39,639 nt of DNA from Pseudomonadota bacterium (GCA_022566265.1 JADFJG010000019.1:1-39639), one strand, 5' to 3'; numbered from the stretch's first letter, positions 1-10,390 are shown. Notes: generated by a model from the sequence alone, not told the origin. Program-made: numbers and translations.

Positions 1-147
1 GAACGCGTGATGCGCGAGCTCACCACGTCGCGGCCGAAATCGGCTGCGCCGGGAGGCGAGTCGGGTTATAAGAACGAGGAGCGCAAAGAGATGAACCGGC
101 TGATCCAGGGATCCCAGGGACCCGAAACCGGCGGCCAAAAACAGTAA
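1..147 (+). CDS. cvpA: Probable CvpA family protein, C-terminal 48 codons only
   Basis: An open frame enters from the left edge and ends at TAA 145-147. The visible tail is hydrophilic (GYKNEERKEMNRLIQ and then a Gly/Gln-rich end). It resembles the cytoplasmic tail of alphaproteobacterial CvpA, a small membrane protein named for colicin V production. The gene directly before purF is commonly cvpA in this group. The membrane segments lie outside the window, so the call rests on the tail pattern and on the position 31 bp before purF. A different upstream membrane protein cannot be excluded. Confidence 0.55.
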   Translation, partial: ERVMRELTTSRPKSAAPGGESGYKNEERKEMNRLIQGSQGPETGGQKQ

Positions 148-178
148 ATAGCACCATCAATAGGGAGAGTGTTGCGCA

Positions 179-1642
179 ATGTTATCGACCCATCCATACG
201 ATGACGACCACTTACGCGAGGAGTGCGGCATATTCGGCATCTTCGGGGCCACGGACGCGGCGGCCCACACGGCGCTCGGCCTGCACGCCCTGCAGCATCG
301 GGGACAGGAATCCGCCGGCATAGTCACCTTCAACGGCGAACACTTCCACGACCAGCGCGGCTTCGGCCTGGTCGCCGACAATTTCAGCTCCGAAGAGGTG
401 ATCCGCCAACTGCCGGGCGCCTCGGCCATCGGCCATGTGCGCTATTCCACCGCCGGCGCATCCGTGCAACGCAACATCCAACCCCTGTTCGCCGATCTCG
501 AGTTCGGTGGCTTCGCCATCGGTCACAACGGCAACCTCACCAACGCCATCGCCTTGCGCAAGGAACTGGTGAAGCGCGGCTCCCTGTTCCAATCGACCAC
601 CGATACCGAAGTCATCACCCACCTGATCGCCACCAGCACCTTTTCCACCGTGATCGACCGCTTGGTCGACGCGCTCAGGCAGGTGGACGGGGCTTATTCG
701 CTGGTGGCGCTGACCAACGACGCGCTGATCGGGGTCAGGGACACGCACGGGGTCCGGCCGCTGGTGCTGGGGACCCTGGATGGCGCCTACATCCTGGCGT
801 CGGAGACCTGCGCCCTTGACATCATCGGCGCCAAGTTCGTGCGCGACATCGAGCCGGGAGAGATCGTCACCATCACCGACTCGGGCATCGAGAGCATCAA
901 GCCCTTCACCAAGACGCCCAGTAAGTTCTGCATCTTCGAATATGTCTATTTCTCGCGTCCCGACAGCAGTGTCGAGGGACAGAACGTCTATGAGATCCGC
1001 AAACGCATCGGCGTCGAGCTTGCGCGGGAGAGCCCCGTCGATGCCGACGCCATCGTCCCGGTGCCCGATTCCGGCGTGCCCGCCGCCGTCGGCTATTCGA
1101 AAGAGGCCGGGATACCGTTCGAGTTCGGCATCATCCGCAACCATTACGTCGGACGGACGTTCATCGAGCCGTCCGACCGCATCCGCCACCTCGGCGTCAA
1201 GCTCAAGCACAACGCCAACCGCGCCGAAATCGCCGGCAAGCGGGTCATCCTGGTGGACGACAGCATCGTCCGCGGCACCACCTCGACCAAGATCGTCGAG
1301 ATGGTGCGCCAGGCCGGCGCCAAGGAAGTCCATATGCGCATCGCCTGTCCGCCGACGGCCCATTGCTGCTTCTACGGGGTCGATACGCCGAGCCGGGACG
1401 AGCTCCTGGCGGCCAATCACAGCATCGAGGAGATGGCGCGCCTCATCGACGTCGATTCCCTTGCTTTCCTGTCGATCGACGGGCTGTATCGCGCCGTCGG
1501 CGAGACCGGCCGCAACGACGTCCTGCCGCAATATTGCGACGCCTGCTACACCGGCGAATACCCGATCGCGCTGACCGATCACGATGGCGGCCCGATGCCG
1601 GTGCAGCTATCGCTGCTGGCCAGCACGGGCAAGGGCGAATGA
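179..1642 (+). CDS. purF: Amidophosphoribosyltransferase (PurF)
   Basis: First committed step of de novo purine synthesis: PRPP plus glutamine gives 5-phosphoribosylamine, glutamate and pyrophosphate, in the cytoplasm. The 487-residue protein has a class II glutamine amidotransferase domain, with nucleophile Cys16 in EECGIFGIFG. The first 15 residues are probably a cleaved propeptide. The phosphoribosyltransferase domain carries the PRPP loop VILVDDSIVRGTTS at about 356-369. Cysteines in FCIFEYVYF, RIACPP and the late CDAC motif match the [4Fe-4S] ligand pattern of the Bacillus-type enzyme, so an iron-sulfur cluster is likely. AGGGAG lies about 10 bases before the ATG. The stop overlaps the next ATG (ATGA), so the SDR gene is probably translationally coupled. 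Length and motifs are normal for the family. Confidence 0.98.
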   Translation: MLSTHPYDDDHLREECGIFGIFGATDAAAHTALGLHALQHRGQESAGIVTFNGEHFHDQRGFGLVADNFSSEEVIRQLPGASAIGHVRYSTAGASVQRNIQPLFADLEFGGFAIGHNGNLTNAIALRKELVKRGSLFQSTTDTEVITHLIATSTFSTVIDRLVDALRQVDGAYSLVALTNDALIGVRDTHGVRPLVLGTLDGAYILASETCALDIIGAKFVRDIEPGEIVTITDSGIESIKPFTKTPSKFCIFEYVYFSRPDSSVEGQNVYEIRKRIGVELARESPVDADAIVPVPDSGVPAAVGYSKEAGIPFEFGIIRNHYVGRTFIEPSDRIRHLGVKLKHNANRAEIAGKRVILVDDSIVRGTTSTKIVEMVRQAGAKEVHMRIACPPTAHCCFYGVDTPSRDELLAANHSIEEMARLIDVDSLAFLSIDGLYRAVGETGRNDVLPQYCDACYTGEYPIALTDHDGGPMPVQLSLLASTGKGE

Positions 1643-2355
1643 ATGACGCACCCAGACGGCTTCAAGGCCGCATATCGGTAATCACCGGCGCGTCGCGCGG
1701 CCTCGGCGCGGCAATCGCCAAGCGGTTCGCCGGGGAAGGGGCGCACGTGGTCCTGGTGGCGCGCACCGTCGGCGGCCTCGAGGAGGTCGACGACGCCATC
1801 CGCGCCGAGGGCGGGGCCGCGACCCTGGTAACCCTCGACCTCACCGAGTTCGACCGCATCGACGAGATGGGGGCGGCGCTGGCCGAGCGCTTCGGGCGCA
1901 TCGACGTGCTGGTCGGCAACGCCGGCATCCTCGGCACGCTGAGCCCCATGGGCCACATCGAGACGCAAGTCTGGGACCGGGTCATCGCCGTCAACCTGAC
2001 GGCGAACTGGCGATTGATCCGGAGCTTCGATCCCCTGCTCCGGGCGTCCGATTCGGGCCGCGCCATCTTCGTGACCTCGGGCGCCGCCGACGGCCTGCAT
2101 CCCTATTGGGGCGCCTACGCCGTCAGCAAGGCGGCGCTCGAAATCATGGTCAAGACCTGGGCCGGGGAGGTGACGAAAACGCCGGTGAAGGTCAATCTGG
2201 TGGACCCCGGGGCGTTACGCACATCGATGCGCGCCGAGGCCTATCCCGGCGAAGACCCGATGACACTGAGGGCAGCAGACGAGATCACCGATACCTTCGT
2301 CGAGCTCGCCGAGGCGGCCTCGACCCGCCACGGCGAAATCGTCCAGGCGCTTTAG
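1639..2355 (+). CDS. SDR family NAD(P)-dependent oxidoreductase
   Basis: Classical short-chain dehydrogenase of 238 residues. The cofactor-binding motif TGASRGLG is near residues 16-23, the NAG motif (GNAGILG) is in the middle, and the catalytic Tyr-x3-Lys is in YAVSK with the serine in VTSGAADG. The frame is open upstream within purF, but ATG 1639 is the natural start: it gives the usual MNDAPRRLQGRISVITG opening and overlaps the purF stop as ATGA. Substrate cannot be read from the sequence. An SDR directly after purF is, from memory, a recurring arrangement in Alphaproteobacteria, but no link to purine metabolism is implied by the motifs. Confidence 0.95.
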   Translation: MNDAPRRLQGRISVITGASRGLGAAIAKRFAGEGAHVVLVARTVGGLEEVDDAIRAEGGAATLVTLDLTEFDRIDEMGAALAERFGRIDVLVGNAGILGTLSPMGHIETQVWDRVIAVNLTANWRLIRSFDPLLRASDSGRAIFVTSGAADGLHPYWGAYAVSKAALEIMVKTWAGEVTKTPVKVNLVDPGALRTSMRAEAYPGEDPMTLRAADEITDTFVELAEAASTRHGEIVQAL

Positions 2356-2366
2356 CTTCTTATCCC

Positions 2367-2390
2367 GGCGAGCCCATGACCGGGCTCGCC
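2367..2390. terminator. Hairpin between convergent SDR and der genes
   Basis: A perfect 9-bp stem (GGCGAGCCC / GGGCTCGCC) with a 6-base loop lies just after the SDR stop and before the convergent der stop. No clean T-run follows on either strand, so intrinsic termination is only suggested. It may act bidirectionally or be a plain extragenic palindrome. Confidence 0.4.
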
Positions 2391-2499
2391 TCTTGCTCCC
2401 TCAAGCGCCGGGCGCGGGCGTCCGCCCGCTTGGCTTTCCTCGCTTCGCCGCGGGCGCGCGGTCGCGCTTGCCAGCAAGCCGATCATCGGCCCGCTGGTA

Positions 2500-3921
2500 T
2501 TATCTTTTCTTCGCGTTGGGATTCTTGCCCTTATCCTTCGCGTAGGGGTTCTTCCCCTTACGCACATGCAGGCGGATGGGGACGCCGGGAAGGTCGAAGG
2601 TTACCCTGAGGCTGTTGGCGAGATAGCGGAGATAGCTTTCGGGCAGTCCCGCCGGCCGGCTGGCGAACAGAACGAAGGTCGGTGGACGCGCCTTGACCTG
2701 GGTCATGTAACGAAGACGCAACCGCCTGCCGGCCGCCACCGGCGGCGGGTGACGGCGGATCGCTTCCTCGAGCCAGTGATTGAGCCGGGCGGTGGGCACC
2801 CGCCGGTTCCAGACCTCGTAAGCCGAAAAGACGCCTTCCATGAGTTGATCCAGCCGGCGTCCGGTGAGCGCCGAGATGCAGACATGGGGCGCGCCCCTGG
2901 CCTTGGGCAGGGAGGTCGCCAGCCGGTCGCGGAAATTCGACAATGCCTTGGCGCCGTGCTCGACGATATCCCACTTGTTGAGGCCGATCACCAGGGCGCG
3001 GCCTTCGTCGAGCACCATCTTGGCGATGGCGAGATCCTGCTTTTCCAGCAACTGGGTGGCGTCCACCACCAGCACCACGACCTCGGCCAGACGGATCGTC
3101 CTCAGCGTTTCCTCGACCGATAGTTTCTCGAGCTTGGCCGCCACCCGGGCGCGGCGTCTGAGCCCGGCGGTGTCGACCAGGCGGACGGGCCTGGCGCCGT
3201 AGCGCCATTCGATGGCGATGGATTCGCGGGTCATCCCCGGTTCCGGACCGGTCAGCATGCGTTCCTCGCCCAGCAACTTGTTGACCAGGGTCGATTTACC
3301 GACGTTTGGCCGCCCGACGATGGCAAGCTGCATGGGCCGCGTATCGGTCTCCTCGACATCCCCAACCGCGTCCCCAACCGCTTCTTCCCCGGCCGCCCCG
3401 GCGCCCTCGTCCGCCTCCATCCCACCAAGTTTGACGAACGGCGCCAGGGCCTCATAGAGCTCGGCCATGCCCTCGCCGTGGGCGGCGGAGATAGGAATGG
3501 CGTCGCCCAATCCCAGTGAAAAGGCTTCCAGCACGCCGTCGGATCCTCCCCGCCCCTCGCATTTGTTGGCCAGCGGCACCACCGGCGGCCCAGCCTTGCG
3601 CAGCCAGCGCGCGAAATGCTCATCAAGCGGGGTTATGCCGGCGCGGGCGTCGATGAGGAAAAGCGCCACATCGGCGTCCTCGAGCGCCCGTTCCGTCTGC
3701 GCCCGCATGCGGGCTTCCAGGCTCTCGGGAGCCGCCTCCTCGAGGCCCGGCGTGTCGAGAACCTCGAAGCGAAGATCGCCGAGCTTGGCATGGCCTTCGC
3801 GGCGGTCGCGCGTGACCCGAGGGGTCTCGTCGACGATGGCGAGGCGCCGGCCGACAAGGCGGTTGAACAACGTGGACTTGCCCACGTTGGGGCGTCCGAC
3901 GATTGCGACCAGGCAGGTCAT
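2500..3921 (-). CDS. der: Ribosome-associated GTPase Der (EngA)
   Basis: Double-Era GTPase needed for assembly of the 50S ribosomal subunit. The 473-residue protein has two G domains. The first P-loop, GRPNVGKS, is at residues 9-16 and the second, identical, at 203-210. Each G domain has a DTPG or DTAG switch II motif and an NKxD motif (NKCE in the first, NKWD in the second). The C-terminal KH-like domain is followed by a basic tail with two near-copies of KGKNPxAK. The ATG is 9 bp after the bamB stop, and no strong Shine-Dalgarno is visible, so coupling to bamB translation is likely. The yfgM-bamB-der order is conserved in many Proteobacteria. The NKCE version of the first NKxD motif, with Glu for Asp, is slightly unusual. 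Confidence 0.98.
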   Translation of the reverse strand: MTCLVAIVGRPNVGKSTLFNRLVGRRLAIVDETPRVTRDRREGHAKLGDLRFEVLDTPGLEEAAPESLEARMRAQTERALEDADVALFLIDARAGITPLDEHFARWLRKAGPPVVPLANKCEGRGGSDGVLEAFSLGLGDAIPISAAHGEGMAELYEALAPFVKLGGMEADEGAGAAGEEAVGDAVGDVEETDTRPMQLAIVGRPNVGKSTLVNKLLGEERMLTGPEPGMTRESIAIEWRYGARPVRLVDTAGLRRRARVAAKLEKLSVEETLRTIRLAEVVVLVVDATQLLEKQDLAIAKMVLDEGRALVIGLNKWDIVEHGAKALSNFRDRLATSLPKARGAPHVCISALTGRRLDQLMEGVFSAYEVWNRRVPTARLNHWLEEAIRRHPPPVAAGRRLRLRYMTQVKARPPTFVLFASRPAGLPESYLRYLANSLRVTFDLPGVPIRLHVRKGKNPYAKDKGKNPNAKKR

Positions 3922-3930
3922 TGGACAGTA

Positions 3931-5244
3931 TTAACGCAGTGCGATGAGATCGGCGCCGTCGGTCAACAGATAGAGGGTCCTATTGGCGACGGCCGGCGGG
4001 ATAAGCACCCCGTCGCGCATCTCGATCACACCCAGCAGGTCGCCGTTATAGGGGGAGACCGAGAGCACCTGGCCGTGGGACCCGGCGAGGATCAGCCGGT
4101 CTCCCACCAGCACCGGCCCGGACCAGATGATCAGGTCCTTTTTCTTTTTCTCGTCCTCATAGAGAGGCAGGGTCCTGAGCCAGTGCACCCGGCCGTCCCG
4201 GCGCGAAAGACAGGCGAGAAGGCCCTCCATGGTCACCACATACAGATACTCGCCGGCGACCCATGGGCTCTGCTGACCGCCGATCCTCTGGCGCCAGGCC
4301 TGCTTCCCGGTCTTGAGGTCGAGGGCCACCATGTGGCCGGCGTTGGAGACGGCATAGACGCGGCCGCGGTCGATCACCGGGGCGGCCCGGATATCGGCGA
4401 GGGTCGCGGACGAACTGGCGCTCTGGCGGCCCGAGAGGAATTCGGTCCATAGCTCCTTGCCGCTGGCCGCGCGCAGGGCATAGAGCTCACCGGATGAATA
4501 AGGAACGACGACGATGCCATCGGCCACCGCCGGGCTGGCGCCGCCAAGGATCCCCGTCACCTCCGTCGTACCGGTGTGGGACCACAACACCTTGCCGTCC
4601 CTTATGTCCAGCGCGTAGGTCTTGTTGTCGATGGTGACGACGAACACGCGCCCCTCGGCGATCGTCGGCCCGGCGCGCATCGGGCCGGAGACCTTGCGCC
4701 GCCAGCGCACGGCGCCGGTCTCGGCGTTCAGCGCGATAACCTCGGCGAAGCCGGTGGTGGCGATGACCCACCCCTTGTCATAGGCGAGGCCGCCGCCGAG
4801 CGTGCCTTCGCGCTCATCGCGCGGCCGAAGCCGCCAGCGCCACAGCCGCTTTCCCGAACGCGCATCGAAGGCCGTTACATGGGCGCCGGTATCGAGGGTG
4901 TAGACCCGGCCCCCGGCGATGACCGGCTGGGCGAGGAGGCGTCTTTCGTCGGTGGAGCCGGCGCCGATGTTGGCGCGCCAGGCGCGCGAGGGCGCATCGG
5001 ACAGATCGAGATGGTGCATGGCATGGTTCGCCAGGCCACCGGATTGGGGCCAGCTGGCGTTGACCCACCGCTGGGGCAATCGAATCGGGCGCCGCTTGAG
5101 CTCCGGATCGGGCTTGAGCGAGCGTTCGAAACTGAGGACGGAGATGCGCTCGCCCGGTAATTTCTGCTCCTTCTTGACGAAGAACGGCAGGCCGCAACCG
5201 CCGAGCGCGACGACCAGCAGTCCGACAAGCAGGCCCCGGATCAT
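3931..5244 (-). CDS. bamB: Outer membrane assembly lipoprotein BamB (PQQ-like beta-propeller)
   Basis: BamB is the periplasmic lipoprotein scaffold of the BAM complex that inserts beta-barrel proteins into the outer membrane. The 437-residue product begins with a lipoprotein signal ending in the lipobox LGGC (Cys17). The rest is a series of PQQ-type propeller blades with repeated patterns such as VYTLDTGAHVTAFDARSGKRLWRW, shown here only in part: AFDARSGKRLWRW, ALNAETGAVRWRRKV, ALDIRDGKVLWSH, ALRAASGKELW, ALDLKTGKQAWRQ. Its start overlaps the upstream TPR-like gene as ATGA, and der follows 9 bp later, the arrangement seen in enterics (yfgM-yfgL-der). Context and architecture agree. Other PQQ-repeat lipoproteins are possible but less likely here. 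Confidence 0.93.
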   Translation of the reverse strand: MIRGLLVGLLVVALGGCGLPFFVKKEQKLPGERISVLSFERSLKPDPELKRRPIRLPQRWVNASWPQSGGLANHAMHHLDLSDAPSRAWRANIGAGSTDERRLLAQPVIAGGRVYTLDTGAHVTAFDARSGKRLWRWRLRPRDEREGTLGGGLAYDKGWVIATTGFAEVIALNAETGAVRWRRKVSGPMRAGPTIAEGRVFVVTIDNKTYALDIRDGKVLWSHTGTTEVTGILGGASPAVADGIVVVPYSSGELYALRAASGKELWTEFLSGRQSASSSATLADIRAAPVIDRGRVYAVSNAGHMVALDLKTGKQAWRQRIGGQQSPWVAGEYLYVVTMEGLLACLSRRDGRVHWLRTLPLYEDEKKKKDLIIWSGPVLVGDRLILAGSHGQVLSVSPYNGDLLGVIEMRDGVLIPPAVANRTLYLLTDGADLIALR

Positions 5245-5900
5245 GGCCGGCCCGGTCCCTTTCCCAGGCTGGCGAGCATTTCCGACGCCCTGGCCCTCAT
5301 ATTCCGGGGCGCCGTCGTGTCATCGGCAAGGGTGGTGAATATCTCCCGGGCCCGCGCCTCGTCCCTCGCCCGCAAGTGAAGGAGCGCCGTCACCTCCAGG
5401 GCCGAATGGCGCCACGGGTTGTCCTTGGCCGTCAGCGGCGCGAGGCGGCCGGTCAAAGCCCGGGGATCGGCGTCATCGGCGATGGTCAGGGCCAGCAGGA
5501 TCAGGGCGAGATCGCGGAATATCCGGTTGGCGCCGCTATCGGTGATGACCTGATCGTAAACCGCCGCCGCGCCCGCCCCATCGCCGACCTTGGCCAGCAA
5601 CGCCGCCTCCTGGAGCCGGGCGAGGGCGGCGTATCCCGCGCCCGCTTCCGCCGCCAGCTTGGCGAAGGCGGTCATCGCGGCGCCGGTCTTTTCGGCGCCG
5701 GCGAGATCGAGCGCCTCGGCGAATTTCAGGCCCTGCTCGTACCTCTGGCTCTGCCGGTAATTGCCCCATCCGACGACGGCCGAAGCGGTGATGACCGCGA
5801 GCAACGCCAGGCTGACGGCATATTTGCCGTATTTACGCCAGAGCTCGAGTTGACGCTCGCGCTTCAGATCCTCTTCGACTTCTTGAATGAATTCATCCAT
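5241..5900 (-). CDS. YfgM-like tetratricopeptide membrane-anchored protein
   Basis: The 219-residue protein has a charged N-terminus (MDEFIQEVEEDLKRER), one transmembrane segment at roughly 28-46 (YAVSLALLAVITASAVVGW), and an alanine-rich helical periplasmic part of TPR type. This is the layout of YfgM, an ancillary SecYEG translocon subunit linked in E. coli to periplasmic chaperones and, indirectly, the Rcs response. It opens the yfgM-bamB-der operon and overlaps bamB by 4 bp. The short N-terminal cytoplasmic helix and a single anchor fit the family. Direct involvement in secretion is inferred from homologues and context. Confidence 0.85.
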   Translation of the reverse strand: MDEFIQEVEEDLKRERQLELWRKYGKYAVSLALLAVITASAVVGWGNYRQSQRYEQGLKFAEALDLAGAEKTGAAMTAFAKLAAEAGAGYAALARLQEAALLAKVGDGAGAAAVYDQVITDSGANRIFRDLALILLALTIADDADPRALTGRLAPLTAKDNPWRHSALEVTALLHLRARDEARAREIFTTLADDTTAPRNMRARASEMLASLGKGPGRP

Positions 5901-6000
5901 GGAAGCAAGCCACCATCAGCTTAAGGGCCGCTAACATAACTTCCGCGCCAGGCAATGGCAATTGGGCAAGTTCGGCGCCGGGGCCGACGCCGCCCAACCT

Positions 6001-6549
6001 TCAGGAGCCGGCGTCGAGGATGTTTTCCAGCAAGCGCCGGTAGCGCTCCTCGACCTTGGGCCCGAACAGCGGGTCCTCGGGCGCGCCCAGCGCCGCCTCG
6101 ATCGCCGCCCAGTCTTCCGCCGAAAGCGCCGCTTCCGCCAGCGGCAGGAATTCCGCCTCCTCCTTCTCCATGTGCCGGCGGTTGAAGTCGAGATATTCCC
6201 GCGCCAGGCGCTCGAAAAGATCGCGCGGGATTTCCGCGTCATGGGCGACGTTGGCGATCACCGTCGCCATCCCCCTGGTCAGCTCCTCACCCGTCTCGTG
6301 CTGGGCAATCAGGTCCGCCGTCAGCGCCCCGGCTTCGGCGCCCTTGTCCTTGAGCTTCTCGAATATCAGGTTCTCCTTCGGGTGATGGTAGCGTTCGAGC
6401 CAACTCGTGATGTAGTCCATGATGTCGCCAACGAGGTCGAAGTCGGCGACGCCGCCATCTCGATAGACCGCGAGCTCCGCCTCCAAGAGATCGAGGAGCT
6501 TCGCCATGTTCCTGTGCTCCTGGTACAATTCACCGATCGTTTCAGCCAT
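6001..6549 (-). CDS. Hemerythrin domain-containing protein
   Basis: A 182-residue all-helical protein with the di-iron ligand set of the hemerythrin HHE family: His12 (QEHRNM), His55 and Glu59 (HHPKE), His84 and Glu88 (QHETGEE), His126 and Glu130 (RHMEKEE). Proteins of this kind bind O2 or act in iron, redox or nitrosative-stress handling; the specific role here is not visible. ATG 6549 is supported by AGAGGA 5 bases upstream. Immediately beyond that ribosome-binding site is the 5 x 13-bp tandem repeat, so the promoter or 5' leader contains the array. A DUF2794 gene diverges from it. Confidence 0.93.
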   Translation of the reverse strand: MAETIGELYQEHRNMAKLLDLLEAELAVYRDGGVADFDLVGDIMDYITSWLERYHHPKENLIFEKLKDKGAEAGALTADLIAQHETGEELTRGMATVIANVAHDAEIPRDLFERLAREYLDFNRRHMEKEEAEFLPLAEAALSAEDWAAIEAALGAPEDPLFGPKVEERYRRLLENILDAGS

Positions 6550-6558
6550 GGAGTCCTC

Positions 6559-6623
6559 TCAATCCCCCGGGTCAATCCCCCGGGTCAATCCCCCGGGTCA
6601 ATCCCCCGGGTCAATCCCCCGGG
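6559..6623. repeat. Perfect 13-bp tandem repeat, five copies
   Basis: The unit TCAATCCCCCGGG occurs five times head to tail without a mismatch (65 bp). Each unit contains a CCCGGG palindrome. The array directly abuts the ribosome-binding site of the hemerythrin gene on the minus strand and lies in the divergent region before the DUF2794 gene. Perfect identity suggests recent slippage expansion. There are no spacers, so it is not a CRISPR array. Confidence 0.98.
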
Positions 6624-6783
6624 CGCCGGGCGTCGGCGTCCTTCCTGGTGGATGGTCACCGGAATTCTGGCCGTCAATCGGCCTTATCGGCAGGCTAGCA
6701 CTGGACGTAACCGCAAAAATAGAGGAAACTGGGAATCACGGATTTACGTCCGGTGAAATCGCGGGAGGCAGTGGAACCACCAT

Positions 6784-7131
6784 ATGATGGCAGAAACGAT
6801 CCGGCTTGCGGATTATCGGTGCAAGCGCAAGTTCGTATTCTTCAGCCGGCACGAGTTGAACCAGCTGCTTTCGATCTATAGCCGGCGGATCATAGCCGGT
6901 GAATGGAAGGCATATGCCATCGACCACAGGGACGGCGTCGCGCTGTTCTCGGTCTTCCGACACGCCAACGCCCGGCCGGTCTACACCATCGCCAAGTTCG
7001 CCGCCAACTCGCACCGCAACGGCGACTATGTCCTCACCAGCGCCGGGCAAAAACTGAAACGAGGCAAGAGCCTGGCGGAAGTCGTCGCCATGTTCGACCG
7101 CAAACTCAAGCTGGTCTCGAGCCGGGCCTGA
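6784..7131 (+). CDS. DUF2794 domain-containing protein
   Basis: A 115-residue soluble protein matching the alphaproteobacterial DUF2794 pattern: RLADYR near the start, then FFSRHELNQLLSIYSRR, IAGEWKAYAIDH, VALFSVFRHA and GQKLKRGKSLAEVV. The function of the family is unknown to me. Two ATG codons in a row (6784 and 6787) could start it; the first is listed. A GGAGGC sits about 14 bases upstream. It lies alone, divergent from the hemerythrin gene and convergent with guaA 78 bp away. Confidence 0.9.
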   Translation: MMAETIRLADYRCKRKFVFFSRHELNQLLSIYSRRIIAGEWKAYAIDHRDGVALFSVFRHANARPVYTIAKFAANSHRNGDYVLTSAGQKLKRGKSLAEVVAMFDRKLKLVSSRA

Positions 7132-7209
7132 GCCCCCCCTTAACCAACCCACCATCCTCTAACTTCGGAATCCGCGGCACGGCGGCGCGTCTGCCCTGAC
7201 GGCCGCCCC

Positions 7210-8757
7210 CTACTCCCATTCGATGGTGCCGGGCGGCTTGGAGGTGACGTCGTAGACCACCCGGTTGATGCCCTTGACCTCGTTGATGATGCGGTTGGCC
7301 ACGCGGCCGAGGAAGGCGGCGTCGAAGGGATAATAGTCCGCCGTCATGCCGTCCATTGAGGTGACGGCGCGAAGGGCGAGGACGAAATCGTAGGACCGCT
7401 CGTCGCCCATGACGCCGACGGAACGGACCGGCAGCAACACGGCGAAGGCCTGCCAGATCTCGTCATAGAGGCCGGCATCGCGGATCTCGGCGAGATAGAT
7501 GGCGTCGGCCCGGCGCAGGATCGCGAGTTTCTCTTTCGTCACCTCGCCGGGGATGCGGATCGCCAGGCCGGGGCCGGGAAAGGGATGGCGCCCGACGAAG
7601 CTTTCGGCGAGGCCGAGCTCGCGCCCCAGCGCCCGCACCTCGTCCTTGAAGAGCTCACGCAAGGGCTCGACCAGGGCGAGGCTCATGCGCTCGGGCAGGC
7701 CGCCGACATTGTGGTGGGACTTGATGGTGACGCTCGGCCCGCCGGCGAAGGAGACCGATTCGATGACGTCGGGATAGAGCGTCCCCTGGGCGAGGAAATC
7801 GGCGCCGCCGGCCTTCGCCTCCTCCTCGAAGACGTCGATGAAGGTGGCGCCGATGATCTTGCGCTTGTCCTCGGGGTCGGTGACGCCGGCGAGCCTGGCG
7901 AGGAAAAGATCGGCGGCGTCGCGGGCGATCAGTTCGATGTTGTAATGATCCTTGAACAGCGCCACCACCTGGGCGCCCTCCCCCTCGCGCAACAGGCCGG
8001 TATCGACGAAGACGCAAACCAGTTGGTCGCCGATGGCCTCATGCAGCAACACGGCGGTGACGGTGGAATCGACGCCGCCCGAGAGGCCGCAGATGACCCG
8101 GCCCGTGCCCACTTGTTGGCGCACCCTTTCGACCGCGGTCTTGCGGAATGCCGTCATCGTCCAATCGCCCTTGCACCCGGCGACGCCGCGGGTGAAGTTC
8201 TCCAGGACCTTGGCGCCGTCCGGCGTGTGCATCACCTCGGGGTGGAACATGACGCCGTAAAAGCGCCTGGCATCGTCGGCGATGGCGGCGAAGGGCGCGC
8301 CCTCGCTGGTGGCGACCGGACGGAAGCCCTCGGGCAGGCTGATGACGCGGTCGCCGTGGCTCATCCACACCTGTTGGCGCCCGCCTTTTGGCCACAGCCC
8401 CTCGAACAGGGCGCAATCGTCGGTGATGTCGATGACGGCGCGGCCGAATTCGCGTTGATCGGAGCGTTCGACCTCGCCGCCGAGCTGGGCGACCATGGTC
8501 TGCTGGCCATAGCAGATGCCGAGCACCGGCACGCCGAGGGTAAAGGTCGCCTCCGGCGCCCGGGGGGTGTCGCTCTCGATCACCGAGGCCGGTCCGCCGG
8601 AGAGGATGATCGCCTGGGGCTTCGATGCGCGCAGCGCTTCGGCGCCCCTGTTGAAGGGGACGATCTCGGCATGCACGCCGCTTTCGCGCACCCGGCGCGC
8701 GATCAGCTGGGTCACCTGGGAGCCGAAATCGAGGATCAGGACGCTCACGCCGCGCAC
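7210..8757 (-). CDS. guaA: GMP synthase (glutamine-hydrolysing)
   Basis: Converts XMP, ATP and glutamine to GMP, the last step of guanine nucleotide synthesis. The 515-residue protein has an N-terminal class I glutamine amidotransferase domain with nucleophile Cys82 (GICYGQQ) and His172/Glu174 (FHPEV), an ATP pyrophosphatase domain with the PP-loop SGGVDS at 226-231, and the family-typical C-terminus ending PPGTIEWE. The longest frame starts at GTG 8757; a second in-frame GTG at 8748 is also possible and has AGG about 8 bases upstream. Neither has a strong Shine-Dalgarno. It follows guaB, the enzyme making its substrate, with a 139-bp spacer that holds an inverted-repeat element. Confidence 0.98.
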   Translation of the reverse strand: MRGVSVLILDFGSQVTQLIARRVRESGVHAEIVPFNRGAEALRASKPQAIILSGGPASVIESDTPRAPEATFTLGVPVLGICYGQQTMVAQLGGEVERSDQREFGRAVIDITDDCALFEGLWPKGGRQQVWMSHGDRVISLPEGFRPVATSEGAPFAAIADDARRFYGVMFHPEVMHTPDGAKVLENFTRGVAGCKGDWTMTAFRKTAVERVRQQVGTGRVICGLSGGVDSTVTAVLLHEAIGDQLVCVFVDTGLLREGEGAQVVALFKDHYNIELIARDAADLFLARLAGVTDPEDKRKIIGATFIDVFEEEAKAGGADFLAQGTLYPDVIESVSFAGGPSVTIKSHHNVGGLPERMSLALVEPLRELFKDEVRALGRELGLAESFVGRHPFPGPGLAIRIPGEVTKEKLAILRRADAIYLAEIRDAGLYDEIWQAFAVLLPVRSVGVMGDERSYDFVLALRAVTSMDGMTADYYPFDAAFLGRVANRIINEVKGINRVVYDVTSKPPGTIEWE

Positions 8758-8793
8758 CTGGGGACGTTGAGTGCACTAGTGACAAGAAATTGC

Positions 8794-8872
8794 TCACCAC
8801 AGAGACACAGAGACACAGAGGAAAAGTAAAAAGAGGTTTTTTTCTTCTCTGTGCCTCTGTGACTCTGTGGTG
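8794..8872. repeat. CACAGAG-type inverted repeat between guaB and guaA
   Basis: Left arm 8794-8820 (CACCACAGAG followed by 8-bp CACAGAGn units) pairs with right arm 8846-8872 (CTCTGTG units ending CTCTGTGGTG) with only a few mismatches. A 25-base A/T-rich centre containing an A-run and a T-run forms the loop. The arms are themselves an 8-bp tandem periodicity. Intergenic repeats of this look are widespread in unrelated bacteria (established from memory, not searched). A transcript from guaB into guaA would fold into a long hairpin here, which could attenuate or stabilise the message. Confidence 0.93.
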
Positions 8873-8896
8873 AATCCAGCCTTACGCCGATCGGGA

Positions 8897-10390
<1,494 letters not shown>

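Noticed and set aside
212-1582. A 456-codon open frame on the minus strand
   Set aside because: It is antisense to purF, which is certain from its active-site motifs.
6559-6623. Possible CRISPR array
   Set aside because: Units are 13 bp and directly adjacent without spacers, and no cas genes are present.
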